A DNA stretch of 64,000 nucleotides from Salinispira pacifica (lineage in GTDB: Bacteria; Spirochaetota; Spirochaetia; DSM-27196; Salinispiraceae): the NCBI RefSeq assembly GCF_000507245.1, contig NC_023035.1:2833570-2897569 (forward strand), read 5' to 3'. The notes under the pieces were generated by a model that did not search any database, was not told the origin of the DNA, and saw only the letters and a program-made list of their open reading frames with translations. The position numbers and the translations under genes were made by a program. Below, piece after piece: positions 8,621 through 18,190 of this stretch (its first letter is position 1; every line of letters starts with the position of its first letter).

Positions 8621-11563
8621 TTAAAATCCAATTTCAGCCCGAATTCTGTTAATACTTAGTTGTGGTACTCTGCTGTCATTCGATAAAAAGGCTATTAATG
8701 AAGAGGATTGTATCCGTATTTCTTGAATTAACTCAGCACCACGATATGAAATATCATTAATCTCAATAAATCTTGAAATGCTCCAAACGGCAAGTCGATC
8801 AGATGCACCGAAATTGAATAGATCAAGTTGTTGCAGACTACCTAATCCATACTGTAAGAGATTCCCCCAATTCATCGCTATTTCTGAAACTTGCATATCC
8901 TCATGAATCTCCGAGACTAAAACAATAAGCCTATTCAGAGCTTCCAATAACGAATAGCCGATATCTTTACTGAGAATCTTAAGCGCGGTTTCTATATCCT
9001 CGTTGATTACCTCAGCAATCTCATAATAGGTACAACCAGACATCCAGCTTTCAATCACTTTACGGATTATAAATGATTCATTTTCAAGTTGCATAACCGT
9101 CAGATCAAGGATGCTACCGATTATTTCATCCATCCATTCTTCAGAAAAAACTTCATCCAGTTCCCTCCAGATTGGATTTTTATCAATCTCTATATCCCTA
9201 ACAAGGCTCCAGAATCGAGGTGAAGAACCACTATTTTTTACTCCTATTCGTTGCTCCACAGGCACTGTGTCATGAAAATAGTTTATTCTCAAATTGAAAA
9301 TTTGCTTTATTCTCTGTTGAAGTTCGATTGTCGAACAAAATTGATAAGCGAGTGTTTTCTCGACAAGCTCATCCACAAATTGCTCTACTCCCTCATTAAG
9401 CATTTCCATCGGCATTATTTCGATTAATGCAATATCAATTCGATCTAACGTAGCTAGAAAACTGTTGTCTTGTGCCTCTAATAAATCATTATTAAGTTCG
9501 ATTTCGAAGTCGTTTATTGCTGTGTTAATGATATCCACTAGCTTAAAAAGAGCTCCTTTTGCAGGCTCCATATTCTGTTCTCGGAAGACATTTTCTAAAA
9601 TATTGCGCTCGTTATCGTTTACAACAATTATCCTACCCTTCGTCTCCTTTCCTGCTCTACCAACTCTCCCAATAATATTCTTAATATTCCTGTTATTAAT
9701 GGGTGAAAGACGATTCCCATCGTACCGCCTTATGGTATGTACGATTAAGGTCCGTATAGGCAAGTTCACCCCTTCTGCCAACGTACTTGTACAAAGTAAC
9801 ACTTGAATAATACCGGATTGTATAGCGTCCTCAATTTCCCTACGGATCTCCTGAGGCAGATCACCATGATGAAAACCAATTCCAAACTTCAATAATTTAG
9901 AGAGTCGATATTCGCTGCCAAAATGCAATTCTATATAGCGGCATAGCAAAGTAAGTTTTTTCGATGTATTATCAATTGGCTTAGATACAATATTCACATT
10001 AAGATTATGAAAATTTATCATGGTATCGGCTAGTCCATTAATCCCATTGCTCCCTTTCATAGTCGTAAAAACAGCAACTGGTCCAGTTTTCCTTGCCTTT
10101 AGCGCTACAGCGCATGCCAAGCTAGTATTTGTTGAATAGTTCCCAAGTAGTCTATATCTATTTGTAGCGAGGTTCTTATACCTGAAATCTTCTTTTGTTA
10201 AAAAATTAAGTATGAAATAGCTTTTAGGTCTTTCATATATAGTATTAAAATCCAATGCCCAAGAACGGTCATCTTGTCTCCGGATAAATGCAAAATCAGA
10301 CTCGACAGGTTTATAATGAGATTCGACTAATGTGCGTGAGCTTCCACCTAACCATTTATGGATATCATTAACATTTGGTAAGATAGCCGACATGAAAATC
10401 ACCTTCTTAGATGCATTTTCTGCTTTAATTAATCTGGTTAGGAGTAATTCATATTGGAACCCTCGATTATTATCATCAATCAAGTGACCTTCATCACAAA
10501 TTATTGTATCAAAGCCGCTCCCGATGCCTGGCTCGAACTGGGATAAAGCAATGAATTTCTCAGGTGTAATAATAAGGACATCCGAATCTTCAAGCGTAAG
10601 TCCTTGTACTTTTGTTGGCAAATTTCCACCGTAACTTGCAACAACCCTCACTTGTGCAGCACTTAACCGCTTAGTAATTCCAATTGCAATTTCAGAAGCA
10701 AGTGCTCTAAAGGGGACCAAAAAAAGAACTCTTCTATTTAGTATTTTGACTTCGTTATAAATAATAATCTCAGTTAAAGAAGTTTTACCGGAAGATGTGG
10801 GCATTTGCATGCTATAAATAGTATTTTCAGTATATAAGACGCCACTATCCAGCATTTTAATTTGGGATGGAAACAACTCCCATAATTTGAATGTCGATCC
10901 ATGATTACTTAATAGTGGCGCCCACTTCTCATAATTGAAACCTGAACTATTTCGAACTAAGGTTGTTACCAATGATTGTTTCTTAAATTGACTTATAATT
11001 TCTGCCATAAAACTTGAGGCAATGAATAGCCTTGGGTCTGTTTCCAAGCCTCGTTTTTTATTCGCTTGAAATTCGAGTAGTAGCTCATCTAATGCATTTG
11101 GATTTGAATATTCTAGATGGCTATTAAGCTTCTCATACCAAGTCCCGTCAATATCTAAGTCGCGATTTAGAAAATTGACAATAATTTGTTCTTCCTCACT
11201 TAGGGAATCAGTCTTTGATATATAGCCAACTAAATATGTTGCGGTAGCTGAATATCCCGCAATGTAAAACACCGATGCACAATAAAGTAAATTCAAATCT
11301 CTCTCTACACCGGTGATATACTTTGCGGCAGTGCTTTTTGAATATACAAGCAATGCTTTCGCAAGATCAATTAACGGGACTGAAGAAGCGCTATCCACTC
11401 GGCCATTTAACTGATCAAAGATCATTGAAATCAATGCAATATATAAATCATCACTTCTTTTTTTTACCTGATAATCTGCCCACTCACTCTCTGATATACC
11501 AAACTCAGTTGCACTCTCCCACGATTCAATTTCAGCCATTAAGTTTCGTAAGAGTTTACTCAT
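8621..11563 (-). CDS. hamB: HamB-like superfamily 2 helicase (Hachiman defence)
   Basis: This 980-residue protein is a Ski2/DEAD-like helicase. Walker A is MPTSSGKTSLTE (about residues 253-264), motif II is the variant DEGH (about 354), motif III is FMSAILP, and motif VI is NIIGRVGRAGKE (about 630). An N-terminal helical region of some 230 residues and a long C-terminal helical region flank the helicase core. It starts 8 bases inside the end of the upstream DUF1837-type gene (ATGAGTAA overlap), so the two are coupled. A large helicase paired with a small DUF1837-like nuclease is the Hachiman anti-phage arrangement. In that system HamB holds HamA inactive until it senses damaged or foreign DNA. 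The family assignment rests on this pairing and size, not on a profile search. Confidence 0.75.
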   Translation of the reverse strand: MSKLLRNLMAEIESWESATEFGISESEWADYQVKKRSDDLYIALISMIFDQLNGRVDSASSVPLIDLAKALLVYSKSTAAKYITGVERDLNLLYCASVFYIAGYSATATYLVGYISKTDSLSEEEQIIVNFLNRDLDIDGTWYEKLNSHLEYSNPNALDELLLEFQANKKRGLETDPRLFIASSFMAEIISQFKKQSLVTTLVRNSSGFNYEKWAPLLSNHGSTFKLWELFPSQIKMLDSGVLYTENTIYSMQMPTSSGKTSLTEIIIYNEVKILNRRVLFLVPFRALASEIAIGITKRLSAAQVRVVASYGGNLPTKVQGLTLEDSDVLIITPEKFIALSQFEPGIGSGFDTIICDEGHLIDDNNRGFQYELLLTRLIKAENASKKVIFMSAILPNVNDIHKWLGGSSRTLVESHYKPVESDFAFIRRQDDRSWALDFNTIYERPKSYFILNFLTKEDFRYKNLATNRYRLLGNYSTNTSLACAVALKARKTGPVAVFTTMKGSNGINGLADTMINFHNLNVNIVSKPIDNTSKKLTLLCRYIELHFGSEYRLSKLLKFGIGFHHGDLPQEIRREIEDAIQSGIIQVLLCTSTLAEGVNLPIRTLIVHTIRRYDGNRLSPINNRNIKNIIGRVGRAGKETKGRIIVVNDNERNILENVFREQNMEPAKGALFKLVDIINTAINDFEIELNNDLLEAQDNSFLATLDRIDIALIEIMPMEMLNEGVEQFVDELVEKTLAYQFCSTIELQQRIKQIFNLRINYFHDTVPVEQRIGVKNSGSSPRFWSLVRDIEIDKNPIWRELDEVFSEEWMDEIIGSILDLTVMQLENESFIIRKVIESWMSGCTYYEIAEVINEDIETALKILSKDIGYSLLEALNRLIVLVSEIHEDMQVSEIAMNWGNLLQYGLGSLQQLDLFNFGASDRLAVWSISRFIEINDISYRGAELIQEIRIQSSSLIAFLSNDSRVPQLSINRIRAEIGF

Positions 11564-12350
11564 GCAAATCCTGCTCTACAGGCGAGCTATATGTTTCTTC
11601 ATAAAGTTGTTTTAAATTGTGAATACCAAATGCTATAACCCTGAAATCATCTGATATTTCTGGCACACAAATATCTTTAGCTAATTCTTGTCCAATATAA
11701 TTCATGTCTATGAGTGATACAGCGCGATACTTCTTTTTAAAACTCGTCTCTAAAAGCTGATCTGTGAATCGAGATATATACTCTATGGTTTCTTTATTTT
11801 CATGCTTTATTGCTTGTTCCTTCAACCAAACAAGAGTTCGCGCCAATCTTCCTGTTTTATCATTTGCTGCTCCTTCAATTGAGGCCTCAATTGGTGAAAA
11901 ATTTCCATTAGTCGACTTAACTTTGGCTTCCGCGCTTAGTACATAGTCATTAGCTGAAGCAGTATCATCAGAGTCTCGAAATATTACAATAACATCTGTA
12001 TGCGGAGCAGGTTTATTTCTATCTTGCTTGTATCTCCATTTATATACTTTATGAACTTCTGAATGGGCATAATCAGATAAGTAATTGAGCGTAAAAATTT
12101 CACCGAAATCACCTGCCATTACGCTACCTCTATCAGGGAAAACACTCTTCAGAATTTCTCTTATTGACAAACCAGTACGTAATTGCTGTGTCTGTAATTT
12201 GGTGCCTGATATATAGCATTGAGACAGCTCACCAGACAGCAAATCCACCAAATAAACATTACATTTTTGGGGGATAGAATATACTTCAACATCAACTATT
12301 GGAGATGGACCAGAATAGGGGTAGAGTAGATCAATTATAGTTTTTTTCAT
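11556..12350 (-). CDS. hamA: HamA-like DUF1837 nuclease effector (Hachiman defence)
   Basis: The 264-residue product has features expected of a PD-(D/E)XK nuclease of the DUF1837 family. GDFGEIFTLNYLSD (about residues 79-92) supplies the early conserved Glu, HTDVIVIFRD (about 114) the Asp, and LSAEAKVKS (about 136-144) the E-x-K motif. It lies directly upstream of, and overlaps, the helicase gene. In Hachiman, HamA is the effector that degrades DNA once released by HamB. GAGAGG lies just before the ATG at 12350. An alternative reading is a generic restriction-like nuclease partner of a helicase. The E-x-K motif and the gene pairing support HamA. Confidence 0.7.
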   Translation of the reverse strand: MKKTIIDLLYPYSGPSPIVDVEVYSIPQKCNVYLVDLLSGELSQCYISGTKLQTQQLRTGLSIREILKSVFPDRGSVMAGDFGEIFTLNYLSDYAHSEVHKVYKWRYKQDRNKPAPHTDVIVIFRDSDDTASANDYVLSAEAKVKSTNGNFSPIEASIEGAANDKTGRLARTLVWLKEQAIKHENKETIEYISRFTDQLLETSFKKKYRAVSLIDMNYIGQELAKDICVPEISDDFRVIAFGIHNLKQLYEETYSSPVEQDLHE

Positions 12351-12402
12351 AACCTCTCGATACTAGTGTTTCAATACAGCTTCTTTCTAATCTAAAAGCT
12401 TC

Positions 12403-15400
12403 CTAGTAGTGCTCCTTTATATACCCATAAGCCTTTTCGAATAGTTCTTGCTCTTTATGAAGTTTATATTTAAAGAGCGCTTGCCGAAGCACTTTCTGTA
12501 TATCTTTCTGACCGGTATGCGTGCTTTGCCATCCGTCAAACCGTGTGACTTTTACAATCTGGTCTATATCCCCAACAACGTTAGCGATTATTTGAGGAGT
12601 TGTATCACTTTTTACTTCGAGAAAAATCTCTGTAAGAGCTTGCTTGTCATCGGGAATGACTTCTTCATGGGTCTCGTTTTCAAGGCGGACCATGTCCCGG
12701 GCGGCATCAAGGAGTTCCTTCAGCCAGTCGAGGCTACTCAGAACACCGGCTTCATATTTATCTTTGAGCCGCTCAAGGCGCTGGCCCAGTTCTTCAAAAC
12801 GAGGATCATTCTTCGAGCGGACCTTTGCCATTAGTGACAGATTCAGCTTTTTGGCTTTTTTCTTTTTCTCTTCCTCGGTCAATTCAAAGACCGATTCCGC
12901 ATCCATGATCAGCTCGTCGATATCACCCCTGATGCGATCAATCTCGGTGTGTTCATGAATCAGCTTGATGGTTTCCGGTCCAAGGGATTCCCAAAGCAAA
13001 GAGCCCAACCCACCGACAGGCTTAATCGACTCATAAACCTGCGCCAGCCAGCGGTAATCTTTGCGGAAGGCATTCAGATATGGGTCAGGTGTAATTGCTT
13101 CCCAGAAGCGTTTCAACACATTGAACTGAGCAGCAAAAGCGTCTTTCTTTTCATTTCCGACCAGACAATCCTGCGCGGCAATCAAACCTTCATAACCTTC
13201 AACGGTTCGATCAACACCCGGGAAATACTCCAGGCATTTTCCAATGGCTTCCGGGAACAGCTTTTTAAATGCCTCAACGCTTTCCACCACACCTTCGATT
13301 TCCTTGGGATCGTAATCCAGTGCCTTGGCGACATTCTCAAACACCCCGAGGTAATCAATGATTAGGCCGTGCTTTTTGGTGTCACTGTAAAGACGGTTGG
13401 TTCGACACATGGCCTGAAGCAAAGTGTGATCCCGAAGCGGTTTATCCAGATACATGCAGTAGCAGATCGGTGCGTCAAACCCGGTAAGCAGCTTGGCCGT
13501 TACCACAATCACCTTCAGCGGATCGGAAGCGTCACGATACCGATCAAGAAGCTGCTCTTGAACCTCCGGGCTGGCATCAATTCCCTGCCAACGTTTAAAA
13601 TCGTCTTTTTCTACCGGGAGATCGAGCTTCTGCCATTTAAGCCAGTCGGGCGCAATTTTCTTCGGCTTACCGTTCTCGTCCGTTTCTTCTTCAATGGTGC
13701 CCTGTGAAATGTTCATGACCACTTCCACCGCATCTTTCCCCAGACGCTCGCAGAGGAGGTAATACATCTGCACCACGGCATCCCGGTCATACACCACAAC
13801 CATGCCTTTGAACTGTTTCGGCTCCACATGGGTTTTGAAATGATCCGAGATGTCATCCGCGATGGCGGTGATGCGTTTAGGAGCCTTCAGCAGATGAGCA
13901 AGTTTCCCGGCTTTTTGAGAGATAAAAGTTTTTTCCTCTTCGCTCAGGTTGTTCTGCTCTGCCAGCTCCTCAAATTCCTTATCAATCGTCTCCCGGTCGA
14001 TGCGCAACTCAACAAGCCGAGGCTCGAATTTAACAGGTAGTGTCGCTTCATCACGGATAGACTGTTTATAGGAGTATCGATTGAGATATCTGCCCGGATC
14101 ATTGGGAGAACCGAACAGCTTAAAAGTGTTTCGTTCAAGACCTGAAATCGGCGTACCGGTCAACCCGAAGAAAAAAGCATTCGGCAGCGCCCAGCGCATC
14201 TTTTCACCCAGACTACCTTCTTGCGTGCGGTGCGCTTCATCCACCAGCACAATGATATTATCCCGGGGATTCAGGCCATCGGTCTGGTGTTCATCAATTT
14301 CCACCTCATCGAATTTGAAAACGGTGGTGATCAGGATCTGTCGGGAATCCTGCTTAAGCTCCTTAGCCAGTGCCTTACAGGACTTCACCGGCGTGACATT
14401 TTTGACAGCAGCATTGTTGAACACTGAGTTTATCTGACTATCCAGATCCACCCGGTCTACCACAACCACCACGGTTGGATTTTTCAGGTCTGGGTCTGCC
14501 TTGAGCATTTGCGCTGCAAACAGCATCAAGAGTGATTTACCGGAACCCTGAAAATGCCAGATCAACCCCTGACGGGCATCCTGTGTTTTTACACGCTCCA
14601 CAATGGCCTTGGCGGCTTCATACTGCGGGTAACGGGGAAGAATTTTGATTTTAAAGCTCGGCTTGCCTTCTCCCTGCTTGACAGTAGAGAACACCACAAA
14701 GGATTGCAGGATTTCCAGCAGCGTCTTCGGGTGCAGCAGACGCTCAGCACTCTTTAGCACGGTACGCATATCCTGCGGTATCTCTTCCCGGTCTTCGGTA
14801 CTATGCCACGGAGCCCAGTTTTTGAAACGGGCACCGATCGCGCCGTAATAGAAGGTTTTTCCCTCCGAGGCGAAGCAGAGCAGGTTCGGCACAAAAAAGG
14901 CTTTCTGGTTTTCCCAGTAATGTTTTTGGCCGCCCAGAAAATCCGCTGCACCATCCTGCCAACTGATGGCATCGCGCACCGGTGTTTTTACCTCGCCGAC
15001 CACCAATGGTAGGCCGTTGACATAAAGCACCAAGTCAAAATAACAATCTCTCGTGCCAGTAAACTGAACCTGCTGGCTGACCACAAAGTGATTGTTTTGT
15101 GGGATGTCGAAATCAAGCAGGTGAATGGTGATGTGTTCACCATCTTTGCCCAGAGGCATGGATATGCGTCCCAGCAGCCAATCCTGAAAAATCTCATTGG
15201 CCCGGATAAGCCCGCTGTAACCCGCTTCCAACAGCACGCCACGCAGGCGGTGAATCACTTCGTCCGCCAGATCCGGGTTGGCCGCCAGTGGTTTATTCAA
15301 TCGGCACAGAGCATCCTTGAGCCAGGAATCGACAAAAACATCCTGCGGCTGCTTGCCATAGAGCACCAGATTTTCACCATGAACATATTTCCACTTCAGG

Positions 15401-15525
15401 TCTCTGTTGCCCGCAATGTATTCGGCCGTCTCTTCAGCCACCATACCGCTTTGAGCGGTGACGGGCTTGCCAACGAGGTGGTCACGCAGAGCATTCTCGA
15501 TGGTATTCATCTCATTGAAGCTCAT
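12403..15525 (-). CDS. hsdR: Type I restriction enzyme, HsdR motor/nuclease subunit
   Basis: This 1040-residue protein has a complete HsdR layout. The N-terminal nuclease domain carries FDLVLYVNGLPLVVGEVKTPV (PD-(D/E)XK with E-x-K, about residues 160-182). The translocase has Walker A in WHFQGSGKSLL (about 322-332) and DEAH in VLVDEAHRTQEG (about 427). C-terminal helices are likely to bind the methyltransferase core (LNLSLMAKVRSKNDPRFEELGQRLE). It translocates DNA and cuts it when its complex meets unmethylated recognition sites. The start overlaps the hsdS stop by ATGA. It is the last gene of the hsdM-hsdM-hsdS-hsdR operon. Confidence 0.95.
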   Translation of the reverse strand: MSFNEMNTIENALRDHLVGKPVTAQSGMVAEETAEYIAGNRDLKWKYVHGENLVLYGKQPQDVFVDSWLKDALCRLNKPLAANPDLADEVIHRLRGVLLEAGYSGLIRANEIFQDWLLGRISMPLGKDGEHITIHLLDFDIPQNNHFVVSQQVQFTGTRDCYFDLVLYVNGLPLVVGEVKTPVRDAISWQDGAADFLGGQKHYWENQKAFFVPNLLCFASEGKTFYYGAIGARFKNWAPWHSTEDREEIPQDMRTVLKSAERLLHPKTLLEILQSFVVFSTVKQGEGKPSFKIKILPRYPQYEAAKAIVERVKTQDARQGLIWHFQGSGKSLLMLFAAQMLKADPDLKNPTVVVVVDRVDLDSQINSVFNNAAVKNVTPVKSCKALAKELKQDSRQILITTVFKFDEVEIDEHQTDGLNPRDNIIVLVDEAHRTQEGSLGEKMRWALPNAFFFGLTGTPISGLERNTFKLFGSPNDPGRYLNRYSYKQSIRDEATLPVKFEPRLVELRIDRETIDKEFEELAEQNNLSEEEKTFISQKAGKLAHLLKAPKRITAIADDISDHFKTHVEPKQFKGMVVVYDRDAVVQMYYLLCERLGKDAVEVVMNISQGTIEEETDENGKPKKIAPDWLKWQKLDLPVEKDDFKRWQGIDASPEVQEQLLDRYRDASDPLKVIVVTAKLLTGFDAPICYCMYLDKPLRDHTLLQAMCRTNRLYSDTKKHGLIIDYLGVFENVAKALDYDPKEIEGVVESVEAFKKLFPEAIGKCLEYFPGVDRTVEGYEGLIAAQDCLVGNEKKDAFAAQFNVLKRFWEAITPDPYLNAFRKDYRWLAQVYESIKPVGGLGSLLWESLGPETIKLIHEHTEIDRIRGDIDELIMDAESVFELTEEEKKKKAKKLNLSLMAKVRSKNDPRFEELGQRLERLKDKYEAGVLSSLDWLKELLDAARDMVRLENETHEEVIPDDKQALTEIFLEVKSDTTPQIIANVVGDIDQIVKVTRFDGWQSTHTGQKDIQKVLRQALFKYKLHKEQELFEKAYGYIKEHY

Positions 15526-16709
15526 TGGACACCTCCAGAAATAGCAAAGCTGAAATAGCTTCTTCTTGTATGTAAAAGCTGGCGGAGTTTTTTTAGAGTT
15601 ACTTGTTCAATTCCTTCTATTGATTTGAGCAAATCAATAGATTTTTTCTGAGCATTGGCTGATGGCAAAACAAAAGGTGTGCTTCTCAACAGTTCTAAAT
15701 TGATGCCTTTTACGGTAGTCCCTTTACCAACAGAGTCGAAGTAACTTTCTTTTGAAACTAACCAATAAAGTAGATATTCAGAAAGTAATACATCTTTCGG
15801 GAAAAGTGCTTTTAAATCCTGGTTTATTGTAATTGGCTTATCAAATATTGCAGCTTTTCCAACACCTATTCTTGTGGCCACAATAGGTGTTGCTTCAGGT
15901 ATTAAATTTGTGGCGCTGTTGTTTAAACCTTCTTCGGTGATCGACTCTAGTGAAGCGCTTAGTCGAACTCCTTTTAAATCTTTAACTGTTACCCAAGGTA
16001 TTTTGCCATTCCAATATTTAGTAACAGTTCTACGTGGTGTACCACCGCCAACAATTTTTTCAAGGACATCGCCTAAAGAACATTCTATAACCGTTTCGTC
16101 TTGATAAATTGAAATAGGGTCGTTTAATAGCTTATTGCTGATTATTTCTTTAAACAGATTGATTCGTTCAACCAATCTGATGTTTTTACCGTAATTATCC
16201 TCAACCTTCTCCAGCACTTCGAGGATCTCTTTCTGGCGCTCAATCGGCGGCAGAGGGAATTCAAATTCAGCCAGTGACTTCCATTTGGTTCTTGGGGATA
16301 GAGACCCGGAGGAAGTTTTCTCTGCCCAGTCAAAAAAGGCATCCGATTGAATGATAAAAGGCAGCAGCTCGGGAATGATTTTCTTCGGAATCGCATCCAT
16401 CACAATGATGTCGCACGAACAGATACCTTCAAAGTCTGCAACAGCAGCTTTCTTCTGATAGCAACGACGTTTGCCAAAGAGGATCTGCCCGGCAGAAAAG
16501 CGTCGGGTAAAGCTGGGATTGTCTTCTGCAATGATTCCTTTCCGAGCAATGCGCAGCGACTGCGGGTCTAAATGCTCAAGGCCGACATAAAACTCCAAAC
16601 CGTCCTCGGCAGGGTCTTTGGTTGTCGACTTCACTTCTTTGGCAATCTCCCCGAACTTAACGATTTGCCATCCGACCTTTATCTGCTTTTCTGAAAGTTC
16701 TATTGCCAT
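15522..16709 (-). CDS. hsdS: Type I restriction enzyme specificity subunit HsdS
   Basis: This 395-residue protein contains two target-recognition domains separated by a helical conserved region. The first half ends in LAEFEFPLPPIERQKEILEVLEKVEDNY. The second TRD starts at CSLGDVLEKIVGGGTPRRTVTKYWNGKIPWVTVKDLKG and ends in STPFVLPSANAQKKSIDLLKSIE. HsdS sets the DNA sequence recognised by the methylase and the nuclease. The gene lies 2 bases after the second hsdM and overlaps hsdR by 4 bases. The target sequence cannot be read from the protein. The second TRD region is noticeably more AT-rich than the rest of the operon, a common sign of TRD exchange. Confidence 0.93.
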   Translation of the reverse strand: MAIELSEKQIKVGWQIVKFGEIAKEVKSTTKDPAEDGLEFYVGLEHLDPQSLRIARKGIIAEDNPSFTRRFSAGQILFGKRRCYQKKAAVADFEGICSCDIIVMDAIPKKIIPELLPFIIQSDAFFDWAEKTSSGSLSPRTKWKSLAEFEFPLPPIERQKEILEVLEKVEDNYGKNIRLVERINLFKEIISNKLLNDPISIYQDETVIECSLGDVLEKIVGGGTPRRTVTKYWNGKIPWVTVKDLKGVRLSASLESITEEGLNNSATNLIPEATPIVATRIGVGKAAIFDKPITINQDLKALFPKDVLLSEYLLYWLVSKESYFDSVGKGTTVKGINLELLRSTPFVLPSANAQKKSIDLLKSIEGIEQVTLKKLRQLLHTRRSYFSFAISGGVQ

Positions 16710-16711
16710 TG

Positions 16712-18190
16712 TTACACCTCAATTCCTAAGTCAGCCAATGCTGCAAAAAGATTCTTAGACTGCTTTTTGAGTTCAACGCGGCCGACCTGCCAAGCCTCGA
16801 TGGTTGATTCCAAACTCTGACCGTCACCATTTGTACCATTGTGAACATACAGAGGAATCGAGAGGTTGTGCATGTTCTCTCTGATCTCTTCAATATCCGC
16901 TAAGCGGGCGACCTCTTCATGGTTTTCCGGCTCAAAATAGGCCGCCACCAGTCGCTCAAGGTTTTTGTCACTCAAGAAGCTGAACGCTCTTTCCCGGGTC
17001 ACTTCCTTAACACCGTTTATGAACAGCACTTTGTTCTTTCTCTCTTTGGGTTTGTTCATGCGCAGGATGACCACGCATGATTCCATGGGAGAGTTGTAAA
17101 ACAGGTTAGGCCCCAGACCGATAACAGCCTCAATCATGTCGGCTTCGATTACTTTTTTGCGGATATCCTGTTCGGAATCTCTGAACAGAACGCCGTGTGG
17201 CCAAAGCATGGCGGCCCTGCCGGTTTTAGGATTCAGGCTTTTGATGATGTGCTGAAAAAACGCATAGTCAGCGCAGCCTTGAGGAGGCACACCGAATTCA
17301 TTTCGTTTGAAAGGATCTGCACCAAATTTGCTTCTGTTCCACTTCTTGATCGAGTACGGCGGATTGGCAAAGATGACATCAAACTGCTTGAGGCGATCAT
17401 ATTCGAGAAACTTTGGCTCCGCGAGTGTATCGCCACGTTGAATATCAAACTCCTCAATATCATGAAGGAACATATTCATTCTGGCGATGGCGCTGGTCAG
17501 CAGGTTTACTTCTTGCCCGAACAGTTTGACCGTGCGCCATTCCTTACCATCGGTGCGCAAATCCATCACCGCATTAAGAAGCATGCCACCGGTTCCACAT
17601 GTCGGGTCATATGCGCTTTCGCCGGGTTTCAGCTCCATTACTCGAGTCATGAGATGGACCACTGTTCTGTTGGTGTAAAATTCAGCGGCTGTATGGCCGG
17701 AATCATCTGCAAATTTTTTGATGAGGTATTCGTAAGCTGCTCCAAGGTCGTCCTGGGTTACTGCGCTGATACCCAGCGGAATCTTGCTGAAATGTTCCAC
17801 CAATGACGCCAGCAGGTGATCCGGAAGCCGTTCTTTATTGGTCCATTGCGCATCACCGAATACGCCGTATAGACGCTGGTTGCTTTTCTCAATGGTCCGC
17901 AGTGCCTTTTGTATGAAAGCACCGATATTGGTCGAGGTCTCACGAAGTGTATCCCAACGGGCGGATTCTGGAATTATGAACCGATGCTGCTCAGGTAGTG
18001 CGGCAAACTCTTCATCCCCATCCGAAAAGGCCAGAGCTTCTTCATACTCGTCCTTATAAACGTCAGACAGTCTTTTATAGAAAAGCAGCGGGAAGATATA
18101 CTGTTTGTAGTCGGAAGCGTCGATTTGTCCCCGCAGGAATTCTGCGGCTCCCCAGAGCATGCTTTCCAGTTGTTGTTGCGAAAGACTCAT
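16712..18190 (-). CDS. hsdM: Type I N6-adenine methyltransferase HsdM (second copy)
   Basis: This 492-residue protein has the N-terminal HsdM helical domain (IDASDYKQYIFPLLFYKRLSDVY). The N6_Mtase core has the SAM motif YDPTCGTGGMLL (about residues 195-206) and the catalytic motif NPPY in FDVIFANPPYSIKKW. It is alignable along its whole length with the other hsdM just upstream, but clearly divergent, so it is an old paralogue and not a recent duplicate. Its start overlaps the stop of the first hsdM by ATGA. Both catalytic motifs are intact, so it should methylate adenine in the HsdS target. Having two M genes with a single S gene is unusual. Confidence 0.93.
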   Translation of the reverse strand: MSLSQQQLESMLWGAAEFLRGQIDASDYKQYIFPLLFYKRLSDVYKDEYEEALAFSDGDEEFAALPEQHRFIIPESARWDTLRETSTNIGAFIQKALRTIEKSNQRLYGVFGDAQWTNKERLPDHLLASLVEHFSKIPLGISAVTQDDLGAAYEYLIKKFADDSGHTAAEFYTNRTVVHLMTRVMELKPGESAYDPTCGTGGMLLNAVMDLRTDGKEWRTVKLFGQEVNLLTSAIARMNMFLHDIEEFDIQRGDTLAEPKFLEYDRLKQFDVIFANPPYSIKKWNRSKFGADPFKRNEFGVPPQGCADYAFFQHIIKSLNPKTGRAAMLWPHGVLFRDSEQDIRKKVIEADMIEAVIGLGPNLFYNSPMESCVVILRMNKPKERKNKVLFINGVKEVTRERAFSFLSDKNLERLVAAYFEPENHEEVARLADIEEIRENMHNLSIPLYVHNGTNGDGQSLESTIEAWQVGRVELKKQSKNLFAALADLGIEV

